This document shows positions 45,970 through 57,157 of a DNA stretch of 64,000 nucleotides, one piece after another. This DNA comes from Myrmaecium sp. VS I D KN 1. Taxonomy: Eukaryota; Ascomycota; Dothideomycetes; Valsariales; Valsariaceae. The stretch covers positions 276,565 through 340,564 of the forward strand of contig JADQAV010000036.1 of assembly GCA_019775845.1 (NCBI GenBank). Direction: 5' to 3'. The notes below the pieces were generated by a model. It was not told the DNA's origin and ran no database searches. It saw nothing but the letters and a program-made list of their open reading frames with translations. The position numbers and the translations under genes are program-made. Each line of letters starts with the position of its first letter. The first letter of the stretch is position 1.

Positions 45970-48900
45970 TCAAAGCTTCACCAACCGCATCAAGAACGTC
46001 GCCTTCTGCACCTCAAGCTCTTCCTGCGCGATGACGGTCTCCTTATCATCCTGAGGGATCTTGTCCTCCAACTCCGTCGTCGTGTGCTTGTCCAACGGCC
46101 GCCGGAGCGCCTTCTCGAACATCTTCGTGTGAGTCTCGATCGCCCGCTCGATCCCCACGTTCTCCGGGTCCGACAGCACCTTGTACTCCATTCCCACGTC
46201 GTCCGTCGGCAGCAGACCGGCCTTCTTGCGCAGATCCTGCACCCGTCGGATGATGTCGCGAGCGAGGCCCTCCTGGGCGAGCTCGGGGTACATCTGACAA
46301 TCCAGGATGATCAAGACGTCGTTGTCGGTGTTAAACTCTTGGTTCTTGTTGGACTCATCCTCCTTGGGACCGCGCTTGACGACCAAGTCCTCGGTGGTTA
46401 ACTCGATGCCGTCAAGAGTGATCTTACCGTTTTTCACAAACTCCTTGACATCGTTGCTGCTCAGGCTGGGCAGGGCCTTCTTGACCTTGACGGCATCCTT
46501 CTTGAGCTTCTTGCCCAGGACCGGCCAGTCGGCGGACACGGAGTACTGGACGTTGTACTTCTCCTCGTCGGCGGAGAGGACGAGATCCTGGACGTTGAGC
46601 TCCTCGCAGATGTAGTTCTCGAGGCTCTTGACATCGTCCAAATACTGCTGATCAGGGTGGATCACCACCAGGGTCTTGAGCGGAGTCTTCAAGCCGATGG
46701 TGCGGCGGTCACGGCAGATACGACCCAACTCGATGACGGTCTGCATGCGGCCAACACGGCGCTCAATAACTTCATCAAAGAGCTCTTCGCGAACCTCAGG
46801 GAAGGGCAGGAAGTGCACGCTGCGGTTGTCTTCGCCCTGGAGCTCTTCGGGAATGTGGGGAAGGAGACGGAGGTAGATGTTGTCGGTGATAAAAGGAGTG
46901 AAGGGGGCAAGGCCGCGACAAAGGGTATAGAGAACTTCAAAGAGGGTGTTGAGAGCGTGGACGGTGTCATCGATACCGTATTCGCCCTTGAGCCGCCTAC
47001 GGTTGAAGCGGATATACCAGTTGGTGGTGTTGTCAATGAGACCGAGCAGGCGAGGCACGACGGTGTACAACCTGTAGCCCTCCATCTCCTCATTGACGAA
47101 CTTTAGAAGACTTTGGCAGCTGGCGAGGATCCACCGATCCATGACGTTGGTGTTCGTCTTCTCCGCCTCCGGATCGAAGACAAAGTCCACGTCGGCCACC
47201 TTCTTGATAAGAGCAACCTGCTGCTCGAAGAACTGGTAGCTGTTCCACAGCGGCAGAAGGACCTTGGAAACAATCTCCTTGACACCGGCCTCCCGGAATC
47301 TCAGCGGCTCGGCCCTGACAACGGGAGAGTTGATCAGGTACAGACGCAAAGCATCGGAACCGTATCCATCCATGATGAGCGAAGGGTCAGGGTAGTTCTT
47401 CAGACGCTTAGACATCTTCTTGCCGTCTTCGGCAAGCACGATACCATTGACGACGCAGTTCTTGAAGGGCAAGCAGCCGAACAGGTGCACGCCAAGAACA
47501 GTCAAGGTGTAAAACCAGCCTCGGGTCTGATCCAGACCTTCGGCAATGAAGTCACCCGGGAAAGACTCCTTGAACTTGTCGGCGTTCTCGAAGGGGTAAT
47601 GCTGCGAGGCGTAGGGCATGCTACCGGATTCAAACCAGCAGTCGAAGACCTCCTCGGTCCTGCGGAGGACGCCCTTGCCCTGCTTGGACGGGATGGTGAT
47701 GTGGTCGATCTTATCACGGTGAATGTCAGTAATCTCGCCTTCATACCCGCTCAGCTGCTTCAATTCTTCGATGCTGCCAATGCACACCATCTCCTGGTAG
47801 TCATCGCTAACCCAGATGGGAAGAGGGGTACCCCAGTACCGGTTGCGTGACACAGCCCAGTCGCGAGAGTTCTCGATCCAGTTAGCGAAACGCTTCTCCT
47901 TGACGAAGCTGGGAACCCAGTGAGACTCCTTGATGCCCTCAAGCATCTGCGGAATGATGGGAGGAACCTTGACGAACCAGGAAGGCACAGCACGGTAAAT
48001 CAAGGGGGTATCGGAGCGCCAACAGAAAGGGTAGCTATGGGTAATCTGGCTGTCCACGATCAAACGGCCAGTACCCTTCAAGTGCTTGATGATGGCCTTA
48101 TCCGCGGCCTTGACGTGTTGACCGACAAAGTCCCTGACCTCGGAGGTGAAGCAACCCTTCTCGTCAACCGGGTTAGGCGGCGCACGCTTCTCGTTGATCA
48201 CGCCGTGAGTCCAACCAATCTGGTAGTCGTCCTCACCGAACGCTGGAGCTTGATGGACAATACCGGTACCACTGTCCGCGGTGACGTAGGTGCCGGTCAG
48301 GACTTTGAAACCGTAGTCCTTGAACTGATCGTAGAAGTAGTCGAACAGCGGCTCGTATCTCCAGCCCAGCATGTCCTTGCCCTTGATCTTCTCCACAATC
48401 TTGAACTTGGCCTTCTTGGGGTCCTTGTACAACGTCTTGAGCAGACTCTCCAGGAGGATGTAGTGACGTCCGGTGGCTTCGTCAAGGATCTTGACGTATT
48501 CGAAGTCGGGGTGGACGCAAAGACCGGTGTGGGAGGGGAGTGTCCAAGGCGTGGTCGTCCACGCGAGAAGCATCGTGTTAGGGTCGTCAAGGAGCGGGAA
48601 AGAGACAACGATGGCGGGATCCTGGACATCCTTGTAGTTCTGCTGGGACTCGAAGTTGCTGAGAGGGGTGTTGAGGGCGGTCGAGAACGGCATGACCTTG
48701 AAACCACGGTACACGGCTTCCTTCTCCCAGAGCTGCTTGAAAACCCACCACTCCGACTCCATGAACGAGGTGTTCATGGTCTACAAAAACCAAAGGTCAG
48801 CGGGGACCGCAATTCCACCGAAACGCAGACGGGAAATCATACCTTGTAGTCATTGTCGAAGTCGATCCAGCGACCGAGACGGTCGATGGTGACCCGCCAC

Positions 48901-49265
48901 TCCTCCGCGAACCGCATCACGATGGCCCGACACTCGGCGTTGTACTTGTCGATGCCCATCTTCAGCACCGCGTCCTTGCCGGAGATGCCCAGCTTCTTGT
49001 CGATCTCGTACTCGATCGGCACGCCGTGCGTGTCCCACCCGAACCGCCTCTCCACGTACCGGCCCTTCATCGTCCAGTACCGCGGGATGATGTCCTTGAT
49101 CGTCGAGGCGAGCAGATGGCCATAGTGCGGCAGGCCGGTCGCGAACGGGGGCCCGTCGTAGAAAGTGTACGGCTTGCGGCCGCGGGACAGCTCCACCTGG
49201 CGGCGGAAGGCATCGATTTCCTGCCAGCGCGTCAGGATGCGCTGCTCTTCCTTGGGGAAATCCAT
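45970..49265 (-). CDS. ils1: cytosolic isoleucyl-tRNA synthetase
   Basis: Minus-strand exons are 49265-48843 and 48780-45970, giving 1077 residues, the usual length of the eukaryotic cytosolic enzyme. The 62-base intron (GTATGA, CGCTGACC, TTGTAG) joins FDNDYK to [12 protein letters not shown]. The class I signature appears as PHYGH (about residue 48) and KKMSKRLKN. Between them lies the CP1 editing domain, and after them the helical anticodon-binding region ([16 protein letters not shown] onward) and a eukaryote-type C-terminal extension. The enzyme charges tRNA-Ile and clears mischarged Val-tRNA. The start is the ATG of MDFPKEEQ. The frame runs on upstream but contains no further ATG before a stop, so no mitochondrial presequence is supported. 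Confidence 0.96.
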
Positions 49266-50703
49266 GGTGGTGCGTGTGAACGTGCGATTCGGAGACGGCC
49301 GTTGGCGGGGTTCGCACAACTTTTGACGTGGGGGGTCGGGTGGTTGACTCACCGCCTTCAGTGGAACGCCCGATGTTTATGCCTGAGGAAGGAAATCATC
49401 TTCTTCCCTGGCCTGAGGCCTCAATCGCTTGACCCAGATGCTTGGGAGCGGATGAACGTCTCGCGAAAAAATGCAGGAGCCGTGTAGAAAATCCAGTTGC
49501 GTCTGGCCAGTAGACCGATGATAGAGCGAGTGGCTACGTATCAATTTGAGGCAATGGCATATGGCTCATCCAACCGAACAAGTCTCGCACGATTTAAATT
49601 AGAAAGACACTGAGGAGTAGACACAACCTTTAAATACAGAAGGGGTCAGCAAAGGCGGGCGGATTGCGTAGTATGTATAACATATTCTCCCGTAATTAGC
49701 GAAAGGAAAATACCCAGCAAAGGCCCCAGTCCTTCCCCAAAGCCGCTCTCCTTTCAAAATGAGCAGAAGGTTGAGGGTAAGAGATCCCCCCTCCCTCATC
49801 CCCTTCATCCCTGATTCTGTGTCCCCGTTGATTCTCCTCCTCCTCAACCCAACAGGCCTTTTGATTAAGGAACCCATATTCCAGAAGCGGGAAGTGCTCG
49901 AACGCTTCGGCGCGGGAGAAGAGGGTGGGACGGTGGGTGGGAGCGGGAGGGAGAGGTGGGAGAACATATGCGGTCGAGGGTGGAGGGGCGGCGGGGGGAG
50001 GGGCGGCGGGGGGAGGGGCGGCGGGGATGGCGACCGCCCGCCTCCCTCCAACTCCGCGGCCTGTGGGTACACCGCCAATTCCGCCGCCGTTCCCGCCGTG
50101 CCCCGACTTGGCGGCTATCTTATGTTAGACACAGGAGACAATGGAAGAAGCCACAAGGACCTCATAAGGGCAGAAAAGGAATAGGAAAAACCTACCAGTG
50201 TGCGATTCCCCCTCCTTCCCCTCCAGTAAAAACATGGCCGCATCGAGGAGTAAGTTCAGGATGGGAATAATCGAATTGACGATTTGGTAAATTTCCTCGA
50301 GTGACAACTTGTAGGCGGGGTATGTGTGCGGCGAGAGAAGAGAGTGTGTGTTTGATGGAGGAAGAAAGGAGTGTGCTCTGGAAGGACAACATACCCTCTT
50401 ATATACCCTGTGGTCTGCCAGAAGCGGTGCTGGCTGTAGCAGGTTCGTAATGGCATGGTAGGCAGGATCGGCGAGCACGCCCTATTAAACAGCGACGATG
50501 GGGGAAAAGAGCGCGCAAGACATGGAAGTGAGGCTCAAGACCTGGGAGAAGGAGCGGGTGAGGATGTTGGGGGAAAGGATGAGCAAAAAGCAGGCACGAT
50601 TCAGGCGAAGAAGGCGCATATGATGGCTCTCATCTCTTCTACCACCAGTTCGATTTCGTGCTGCGCTGGGCTGGTCGGCCAGATAAAATGAAAGACCGCC
50701 TTC
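49266..50703. other. gene-free stretch upstream of IleRS, downstream of the OPT gene
   Basis: This holds a G-rich tandem repeat (49984-50026). Other open frames are short, biased in composition and unrecognised. Confidence 0.6.
49984..50026. repeat. G-rich 15-bp tandem repeat, nearly three copies
   Basis: The unit AGGGGCGGCGGGGGG occurs at 49984 and 49999, with a partial copy at 50014. Repeated runs of four to six G on the plus strand make a G-quadruplex plausible. Confidence 0.85.
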
Positions 50704-53050
50704 TCACAAATGAGGTACCCCAGCACTCGCCAGCGCGAGATTCACAATGCTACAGACGCCTTCGCCCAGGATCAGTCCGCTCGCGAGCACTACGACCGTC
50801 GTCTCTGGTCGGTTCAACCAGCGCCGCCACCACCAACTAACCAAACCCCCGGCCGCTCTTGCCAAAGTGAAACTGGGGGTGTTGTACATGCCCACGGCAA
50901 CCGCGATGCCCCCAGGCACCAAATCCACCCACCACCCGGCCCTTTTGGCTGCCGCCGTCGCCGTTGCCGCCTTCCTCTTCAGACCCGTGCCCCAAACCCT
51001 CACTGCCGTCAGCACAGCCCACAGCAGCCCCAACCCCGCCGCCCACCTCCCGACCATAACCGGCAAGCCCTTCCCCGTCACCAGCCGCGCGGTGAACACC
51101 CACACGAACCCGGTCGGCACCTGGAACAGATCCCCGGGCACCTGGTAGACGCGCGTGTACAGCCGGTATATCACCGCGCTCACCACCGCACCCACCGCGC
51201 TGCCCACCATCTGACCCCAGAACTGGGCCCGCGGCGCGGCGCCCAGCAGGTGCCCTGTCTTCAGGTCCTGGAGCAGGTCGCCGGCCTGGAGGGCGCCGCT
51301 CTCGCTGAGCGCGCCGGCGAGCAGGTTGATGATGATGGCGTTTTTGGAGCCGCGCGGGGTGACGAGGGCGAAGAGGAGCTGGGTCAGTTTGGAGATGCCG
51401 GAGACGGGGTTCAGGTCCGTTTCTCCGAGGGCGCGGACGCCCATGACGCTGAGAAGGAGCGCGAGGGTGAGGGCGAGAAGGGTGAGCGGGAAGGGGATCA
51501 GTCCGGGGAAGGCAACATGTACGGCGGAGGCGCAGAGCATGAGGGAGAGAAGAAGGAGGAAGGCTGTGGTCAATGGCGAGACGAGGTGGGATGGTGGCGC
51601 GTCCGGTTCGGGCTCTTCTTGGTCCCGGTGGGTTTTAGAAGGACGGGAGGGAGAGAGTGAAGGGTACGGAGCATGCACGGCGAATACGGATGTCCAGGTG
51701 GGAACTGTATGGATGCGATGGGTGAGGTAGGGGAAGTAGATGCGCGCGTAGGAGAGCAGCGGGCGGAGGACAAGCCAGCCGAGGTTAACGAGGGAATCCG
51801 CAAGCATGATGGCGAGGGAAACCCAGACGATCCAGCCTTTGCTGCCGGTGCCCCAATCATCCACAGGGCCAGGTGCCCATCCGCGCTTCTTGGCGAGGGG
51901 TGACAGGATTCCCCAGCCCAAGATGGCGCCGAACAGCATGTGCATCGTAGTTGCGGGACCCATAATAATACCCTGGCCCACGTAGGCAGGGGAAGGGTTG
52001 AGCGTCCAGAGCCAGTTGTGCGCGAGGTTTAGACCCACGATAGGCACATCGCGGAGTTGAGGGATGAAGTAGGAGACAATGGTCTAAAGAATGTAAGCAC
52101 GAGATGGTAGCTGGACACCAAAAAACGAGCGGGGGAAAGGAGGAGAAACAGCCAGCAACAAGAGAAAGAAAAAGACCTACATATATAGCCGATACCGAGA
52201 ACGCTATAATCAGCAATCGAACCTTTGCCTTCCAGTCATCAGGTTTGGCAAACCCAATCTCTGCTGCAGCTTCAGTTTCTGGAGGTGCAACTTGTTCCTC
52301 CGTCTCCCAACCAGCAGATCTGCTCTCCTCACCCGACAGCAGTTCCTGATGCTCTTCCAGAGATGCATTTCCCGAAGTCCTCTCCTGCGGGATGATCTTC
52401 GCCTCGCCCTTCTCTCCATGCAGCACCCCAATCATCAGCGCGGTCGCCATCCCCGAGGGAAACTTCAGTTTCTCCCGAATGATCACCTGCTTCCGCAGCG
52501 GGACCGCGAATACGACGCCGAAGAAGCATATTCCCACCGCCCATACGATCAACCTCCACGTACTGATCTCCAGCGGACCGTTCTCCTCCGGCGTCAGCAT
52601 GAAGTTCAGCGCCGGAATGACGCCCACGAACCCACATCCGAGGGGCATCGTGCCCACGGAGCCGGCGACCGACTGCACCAGCACGTTCTCCACCGGCGTG
52701 AACGGGTAGTTGATGTGGCGGGCGACGGTTTTGAAGAAGGCGAAGCCGATGAGTGCGGACGGCATGGCCATGCTGCTGACCCAGCCGGATTGCAGGCCGA
52801 AGTACATGTTGCTGAAGCAGATGACGATGCCCACGCCCAGGCCGACAAGGATGCCTCGCAGGGTGAGGTGGTGGCCTTCGGCCGCGCGTTGTGTGAGCAT
52901 CTTCTGCGCTTGAGCTCGAGGATGGGGTCGCTCGTGCCGTCCATCGTCGGACGTGCTTTCGATGCTCCTTCGTTGGGGGCTCGTCGCTTGCGCAGACGGC
53001 ATGGTGTCGTAGCCGCGTGGAGAGGTGGAGCTACCCCGGTCAGGAGCCAT
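50704..53050 (-). CDS. oligopeptide transporter, OPT superfamily
   Basis: Minus-strand exons are 53050-52181 and 52083-50704, giving 749 residues. The 97-base intron starts GTAGGT, ends TTCTTTAG and joins VSAIY to TIVSYFIPQLRD, matching the family. After a hydrophilic 60-residue N-terminus there are many hydrophobic helices, roughly fourteen to sixteen. They include LVGLGVGIVICFSNMYFG, a conserved re-entrant-like QSVAGSVGTMPLGCGFVGVI, and HNWLWTLNPSPAYVGQGIIM. Two hydrophilic loops (Glu-rich near residue 250, Pro/Glu-rich near 445) separate the halves. OPT proteins import small peptides or metal chelates with protons at the plasma membrane or vacuole; this one looks like the YSL-type branch. 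The substrate cannot be read from sequence. It diverges from Gpi8 across 402 bases. Confidence 0.9.
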
Positions 53051-53452
53051 GGGAGCAGGTATATCTTGGAGAGAGATGTATTGGAAGGAAATGGTGATGG
53101 AGTTTCGACAGGAGTGGACGACTGCAGTGGCCGAGCGCGCCAGCGTGCACGCCTAACCACCACTTATCGCAGGGGACCTGACGCCATCGAGTGCAGCGGA
53201 GATAAGCAGCCGGGGTTTGTCTGGAGCTTGTCGTGTGGAGAAGATGGGGCGCACGTGACTTTGCATAATGTCCCTGGAATCCCATCTCAGCCCTACCGAT
53301 GGACCTCACAAAGTCCATCTCAACACCACGCCATCTTCCACACGAACCGGCTTAGGTGCGCTCCACACATAGAAATCACCATGAGATAGACGCGCCGAGC
53401 AGTTCGTCTTCACCAAGAACAGCCTCACTCCCATAACCCTGCGTCTCCAACC
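53051..53452. promoter_or_regulatory. shared intergenic region between OPT and Gpi8 genes
   Basis: 402 bases between divergent starts, containing both promoters by position. No specific site was identified. Confidence 0.55.
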
Positions 53453-54661
53453 ATGGCCCACCTCCGCCCCTTCTTCCTTCTCATGGCCCTCGCGGTCCTC
53501 CTCTCCCTCTCTACCGCGGAGCACACCTCCAACTGGGCCGTCTTGGTCAGCACCTCCCGATTCTGGTTCAACTATCGACATCTCGCCAATGTCCTCTCCC
53601 TCTACCGCACCGTCAAGCGTCTCGGCATCCCCGACTCCCAGATAATCCTCATGCTGCCTGACGATATGGCCTGCAACCCGCGCAACGCCTTCCCGGGGAC
53701 CGTCTACAACAACGCCGACCGAGCGCTGGACCTCTACGGCGACAACATCGAGGTCGACTACCGCGGCTACGAGGTAACGGTGGAGAACTTCATCCGGCTG
53801 CTGACGGACCGGGTGGGGGCGGACATGCCGCGCAGCAAGCGCCTGCTCACGGACGAGCGCAGCAACATCCTCGTCTACATGACCGGCCACGGCGGGAACG
53901 AGTTCCTCAAGTTCCAGGACGCGGAGGAGATCAGCGCGTTCGACCTGGCCGACGCGTTCGAGCAGATGTGGGAGAAGAAGCGCTACCACGAGATGCTCTT
54001 CATGATCGACACCTGCCAGGCCAACACCATGTACTCCAAGTTCTACAGCCCCAACATCCTCGCCACCGGTAGCAGCGAGATCGACCAGAGCAGCTACTCC
54101 CACCACGCCGACAACGACGTCGGCGTCGCCGTCATCGATCGGTACACGTACTACAACCTGGACTTCCTCGAGTCGCAGGTCAAGGATCCTAGCTGCAAGC
54201 TGACCCTCGGCGATCTCTTCGATAGCTACGACGAGGAGAAGATCCACTCCCATCCCGGTGTGCGGTACGACCTGTTCCCGGGAGGCGAGGCGGAGGCGCG
54301 GAGCAGGCTGGTCATGGACTTCTTCGGCAACGTGCAGAACGTGGAGGTGATGAACGAGGGGCTGGGCAACGAGACGGCCTGGCGCGAGGAGCTGGAGAGC
54401 ATTCGACGGATGGTCGAGGAGGTCTGGCGGAGGGGGAACGAGAGTCTGCGTGCCCCTGCTGCTGCGGCGCCTGCGTCGCAGAGCGAGCCAGTCCAGCCCA
54501 GCGTGCGGAAGCAGGGGACGGTGGCTGGGAAGAGGGAAGGCCCGATGAGGGTGAAAAGTGAGGAGGCCTGGGGCAAGCACATTCTGGGTCTTTCGGCGCT
54601 CGCGGGGGTGGCAGGGATGTGGGCGCTCGGTAGCTGGGTGGATGGGAAGCGGTTAGGGTGA
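53453..54661 (+). CDS. gpi8: GPI transamidase catalytic subunit Gpi8 (PIG-K)
   Basis: A single exon of 402 residues. A signal peptide (LRPFFLLMALAVLLSLSTA) is followed by the caspase-like C13 peptidase domain starting TSNWAVLVSTSRFWFNYRH. The catalytic dyad is visible: His146 in MTGHGGN and Cys188 in IDTCQANT. GSSEIDQSSYSHHAD and the KLTLGDLFDSYD region are family hallmarks. A hydrophobic C-terminal segment (GLSALAGVAGMWALGSWV) is the probable membrane anchor. The enzyme acts in the ER lumen, cutting the C-terminal signal of precursor proteins and joining them to GPI. Length and motifs are complete. A Pro/Ser/Gln linker (about residues 340-370) is the only variable part. Confidence 0.97.
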   Translation: MAHLRPFFLLMALAVLLSLSTAEHTSNWAVLVSTSRFWFNYRHLANVLSLYRTVKRLGIPDSQIILMLPDDMACNPRNAFPGTVYNNADRALDLYGDNIEVDYRGYEVTVENFIRLLTDRVGADMPRSKRLLTDERSNILVYMTGHGGNEFLKFQDAEEISAFDLADAFEQMWEKKRYHEMLFMIDTCQANTMYSKFYSPNILATGSSEIDQSSYSHHADNDVGVAVIDRYTYYNLDFLESQVKDPSCKLTLGDLFDSYDEEKIHSHPGVRYDLFPGGEAEARSRLVMDFFGNVQNVEVMNEGLGNETAWREELESIRRMVEEVWRRGNESLRAPAAAAPASQSEPVQPSVRKQGTVAGKREGPMRVKSEEAWGKHILGLSALAGVAGMWALGSWVDGKRLG

Positions 54662-55279
54662 TCCGAGGGGTGTTGTTGTAGTTGTCACTGTCATGATATC
54701 CATGTATTTCTTTTTGTAGATGCAACGCGTTTTTCTTCGATTCCAGCCTGTGCTCCCCACTCTGCTGTCGTTGCTCCGGTCCATCTTCTCCAAAGGGGAA
54801 GGACTCGCAAGAATTGGATGAACTATGCTTTTGGTGTTACCTACCTGCTTCCTCCCTCTCTCATTCTCCCTCATCGCATTAACCGCGTTTTGGTTCTGAT
54901 ATGCACGCGGATCAGGATGAAGTGACGACCCGAACGCCGTGGGTCGAGACAAATAGGCAAAAAAGTAAAGCTGGACCTGCAAGGGAAGGATCGGGTATAG
55001 TAAGTTGAAGGATCAAAGGGGGGATGTGGGAATCAAGTGAGCAACGCCCCGCAACCTAAAAAAAAAAAAAAAAAGGAAAGAAAGAAAGAAAAAACCGACA
55101 AGCCCAAATAATAAAGAGAGACTAAAAAGAACAAGTAAAAACCTCCAAGCTCCACTCACACAAACAAAAACCCCTCTGAACACCACCAAAAAACCCCTAG
55201 CTCATCCAATTCCAACCAGACACCTCAAAGGGGGACAGAGAGCGGGAAAGAGAAGGCAGAAACCCGAAAAAAGAACCCA
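54662..55279. other. gene-free stretch between convergent genes
   Basis: Facing 3' regions, with a poly-A tract near 55059-55074 and A-rich sequence to 55200. No gene was recognised. Confidence 0.6.
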
Positions 55280-56314
55280 CTACCCCGACTCCTCCCCCGC
55301 CGCCCGCTGACGAGCAAGCTCCCACTCGTTCCAAACGAGGACCCAGCGCCGGGCGCCATCGCGAGACCAATCCAGCGTCGCGGCGCGACGGTCCAACATC
55401 GCGAAGTGGCGCTGCCAGCGCCGCCGCAAGGCCTCCTGCTCCGCGGCGCGGTGGCGCTGCGCGCGCTGCGTCAGCATCCGGTATAGTGTCGGGTGCTGGT
55501 CGGGGGAGAGGTGGGAGGGGGCGGACGGGGTGGGGACGAGACGGATGCTGCTGGAGCGTGGGGTGCTGCTGCTGCTGCTGTGGCTGCCGCTGCCGCTGCC
55601 GCGCGTGAGGGTAACGGTGGGAGGTAAGGCTGCCAGAGGGTCTTGTTGCGTGTGTGTGTTCATGTCGGCTTCCTCCTCTTCTTTCGGTTGTTCTGTGATA
55701 GGGGACAATGTGCGCATCGATGCAGGTGTGGCGGTAGTGTCCCTTGGGAAGGCAGGCGAGGGATATGGATGAATGCCGCCATTGCTGCTGTTGTCGTTCC
55801 CAGAGTCGTGACGTGTTATGGTGAGGGCTGATGGGCGTGAGCCGGCCTTCGACCCTGACGCGTTGGGTGGGAGTGTCACCTGCGATGGCGTTCCGGCTTG
55901 CGGGGAGCCGGGCGCTGAAGGAGGAGTAGCGACGCTGCTGCTGACAAGCGCAGGGTCGATGAGATGTGGTGGAACCGTGTGTCCGACCGTGCTTGCTCCC
56001 ATCACTGTGGTGATCTGGGGAGATGGACGTACGGCAGGTGGTGAGGACGGGATTCCCGCTTGCTCTTCGTTGTTCTCTGAAGCCACTTCGCTCGCTGCCT
56101 CATCCGAAGAGTTCGAATACTCTACTCCGCACATGCTGTCATAGGCACTGTCTTCCGCTTCGTACTCCGCGAGGTCCGCTGTCTGCGGTAGATCATCGCT
56201 ATCGGGCATCTCAGTGTCCTGGTATGACTCGTCATCCATGTAGTAGAGGGGCCCGGGCCTGGCAGTGTTGAGCTTTTCTTCAAGCACGCCGTTCGCAGTG
56301 TCGTTGTTTGGCAT
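55280..56314 (-). CDS. uncharacterised acidic/Ser-rich protein
   Basis: A single exon of 344 residues starting MPNNDTANGV at 56314. The N-terminal 90 residues are acidic with many Asp, Glu and Ser. The middle is Ser/Pro/Thr-rich, with a Ser run after SGSGSHSS. The last 75 residues are basic and probably helical (RMLTQRAQRHRAAEQEALR, then Trp-containing ALDRR/ATLDWSRDGARRW-like sequence). I do not recognise a family. An alternating Trp/Arg helix could be a protein- or nucleic-acid-binding element, but this is only a possibility. Support for the gene is the uninterrupted frame and the ordered C-terminal end. Confidence 0.6.
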   Translation of the reverse strand: MPNNDTANGVLEEKLNTARPGPLYYMDDESYQDTEMPDSDDLPQTADLAEYEAEDSAYDSMCGVEYSNSSDEAASEVASENNEEQAGIPSSPPAVRPSPQITTVMGASTVGHTVPPHLIDPALVSSSVATPPSAPGSPQAGTPSQVTLPPNASGSKAGSRPSALTITRHDSGNDNSSNGGIHPYPSPAFPRDTTATPASMRTLSPITEQPKEEEEADMNTHTQQDPLAALPPTVTLTRGSGSGSHSSSSSTPRSSSIRLVPTPSAPSHLSPDQHPTLYRMLTQRAQRHRAAEQEALRRRWQRHFAMLDRRAATLDWSRDGARRWVLVWNEWELARQRAAGEESG

Positions 56315-57157
56315 GTTGAGTCTGGCGTAATACCAATCTCCCTGTGCCCTTTTATGACGGTGAAAAATGATACAGCCGTACCTTTCAGGGCGAAAAGGAC
56401 AGTGACAAGATGATCAAAGAAATGGTCCTCTCTCTGACGGGTGTGTTGTACCGTCGCGTCCCTGCGCGTGATGAATGAGAAGCGTGAGCGGAGGCTTTGT
56501 TGTGCGTGCAGATGGAGATGAGTATTTATCAGGTGTTGCTCTGGAAAACTAAAGGGCCAATTTAACAGCGGTATCTGTGACAGAAAGTAACAGGAGCATT
56601 TAAGTGACTGAGAAAATAATGGGTGCCACAGACATATTCGAGGCTGCGAAGTGACGGGAAACAATGCACTAGGAAAGGAGAGCAGTTCGGTAGAGGGAAA
56701 ATAGAACGGGAATTCTGCAGATCGGAGTTTGCAGTTTGTGACCTCTTATACGTGAAGAGCGAAGACCGCTCTTTTCCTTCACGGCGGAACGTCCTGCAGA
56801 ATAGGGTCCAGGATTCCATGCCAAAGCAGTGTCCGCTACAGTGTGCCTTCGCTAGGGGTATCTTCAGACCTTTCGGTTCTCCGTAGACGAAGGTAAATTC
56901 CAGTGCCCAAACTTACATCTGCCCCTGCGCCCAGGAATCTTCAGATTGCGCCGGCCCTGTAGCTTTGAGACAGCCGGCCCGTTATGGAGGCTCAGTCTCG
57001 CGATGGTTCACAGATCCGCCAGTACGCCGTCTCGCCGCGGATGTCATCGCAGCCAGGCTACTCTGACAGCCCAGCGGATGAGAGGTTCCATTTCTGACAT
57101 GATGGCGAGTAAATCTGGCTCGAATACAGCGTTCGCATGAATGTTCATACCAAACCT
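56315..57157. other. gene-free stretch between two minus-strand genes
   Basis: This contains the upstream region of the acidic protein gene and the 3' region of the Cog7-like gene. No recognisable feature. Confidence 0.6.

Noticed and set aside
49266-49352. N-terminal extension of isoleucyl-tRNA synthetase (possible mitochondrial presequence)
   Set aside because: The upstream in-frame codons begin with GTG, not ATG; the first ATG is at 49265 and fits the cytosolic enzyme.
49599-50500. Several overlapping open frames around the G-rich repeat
   Set aside because: Short, biased in composition and mutually overlapping; best explained by the repeat and by untranslated sequence.
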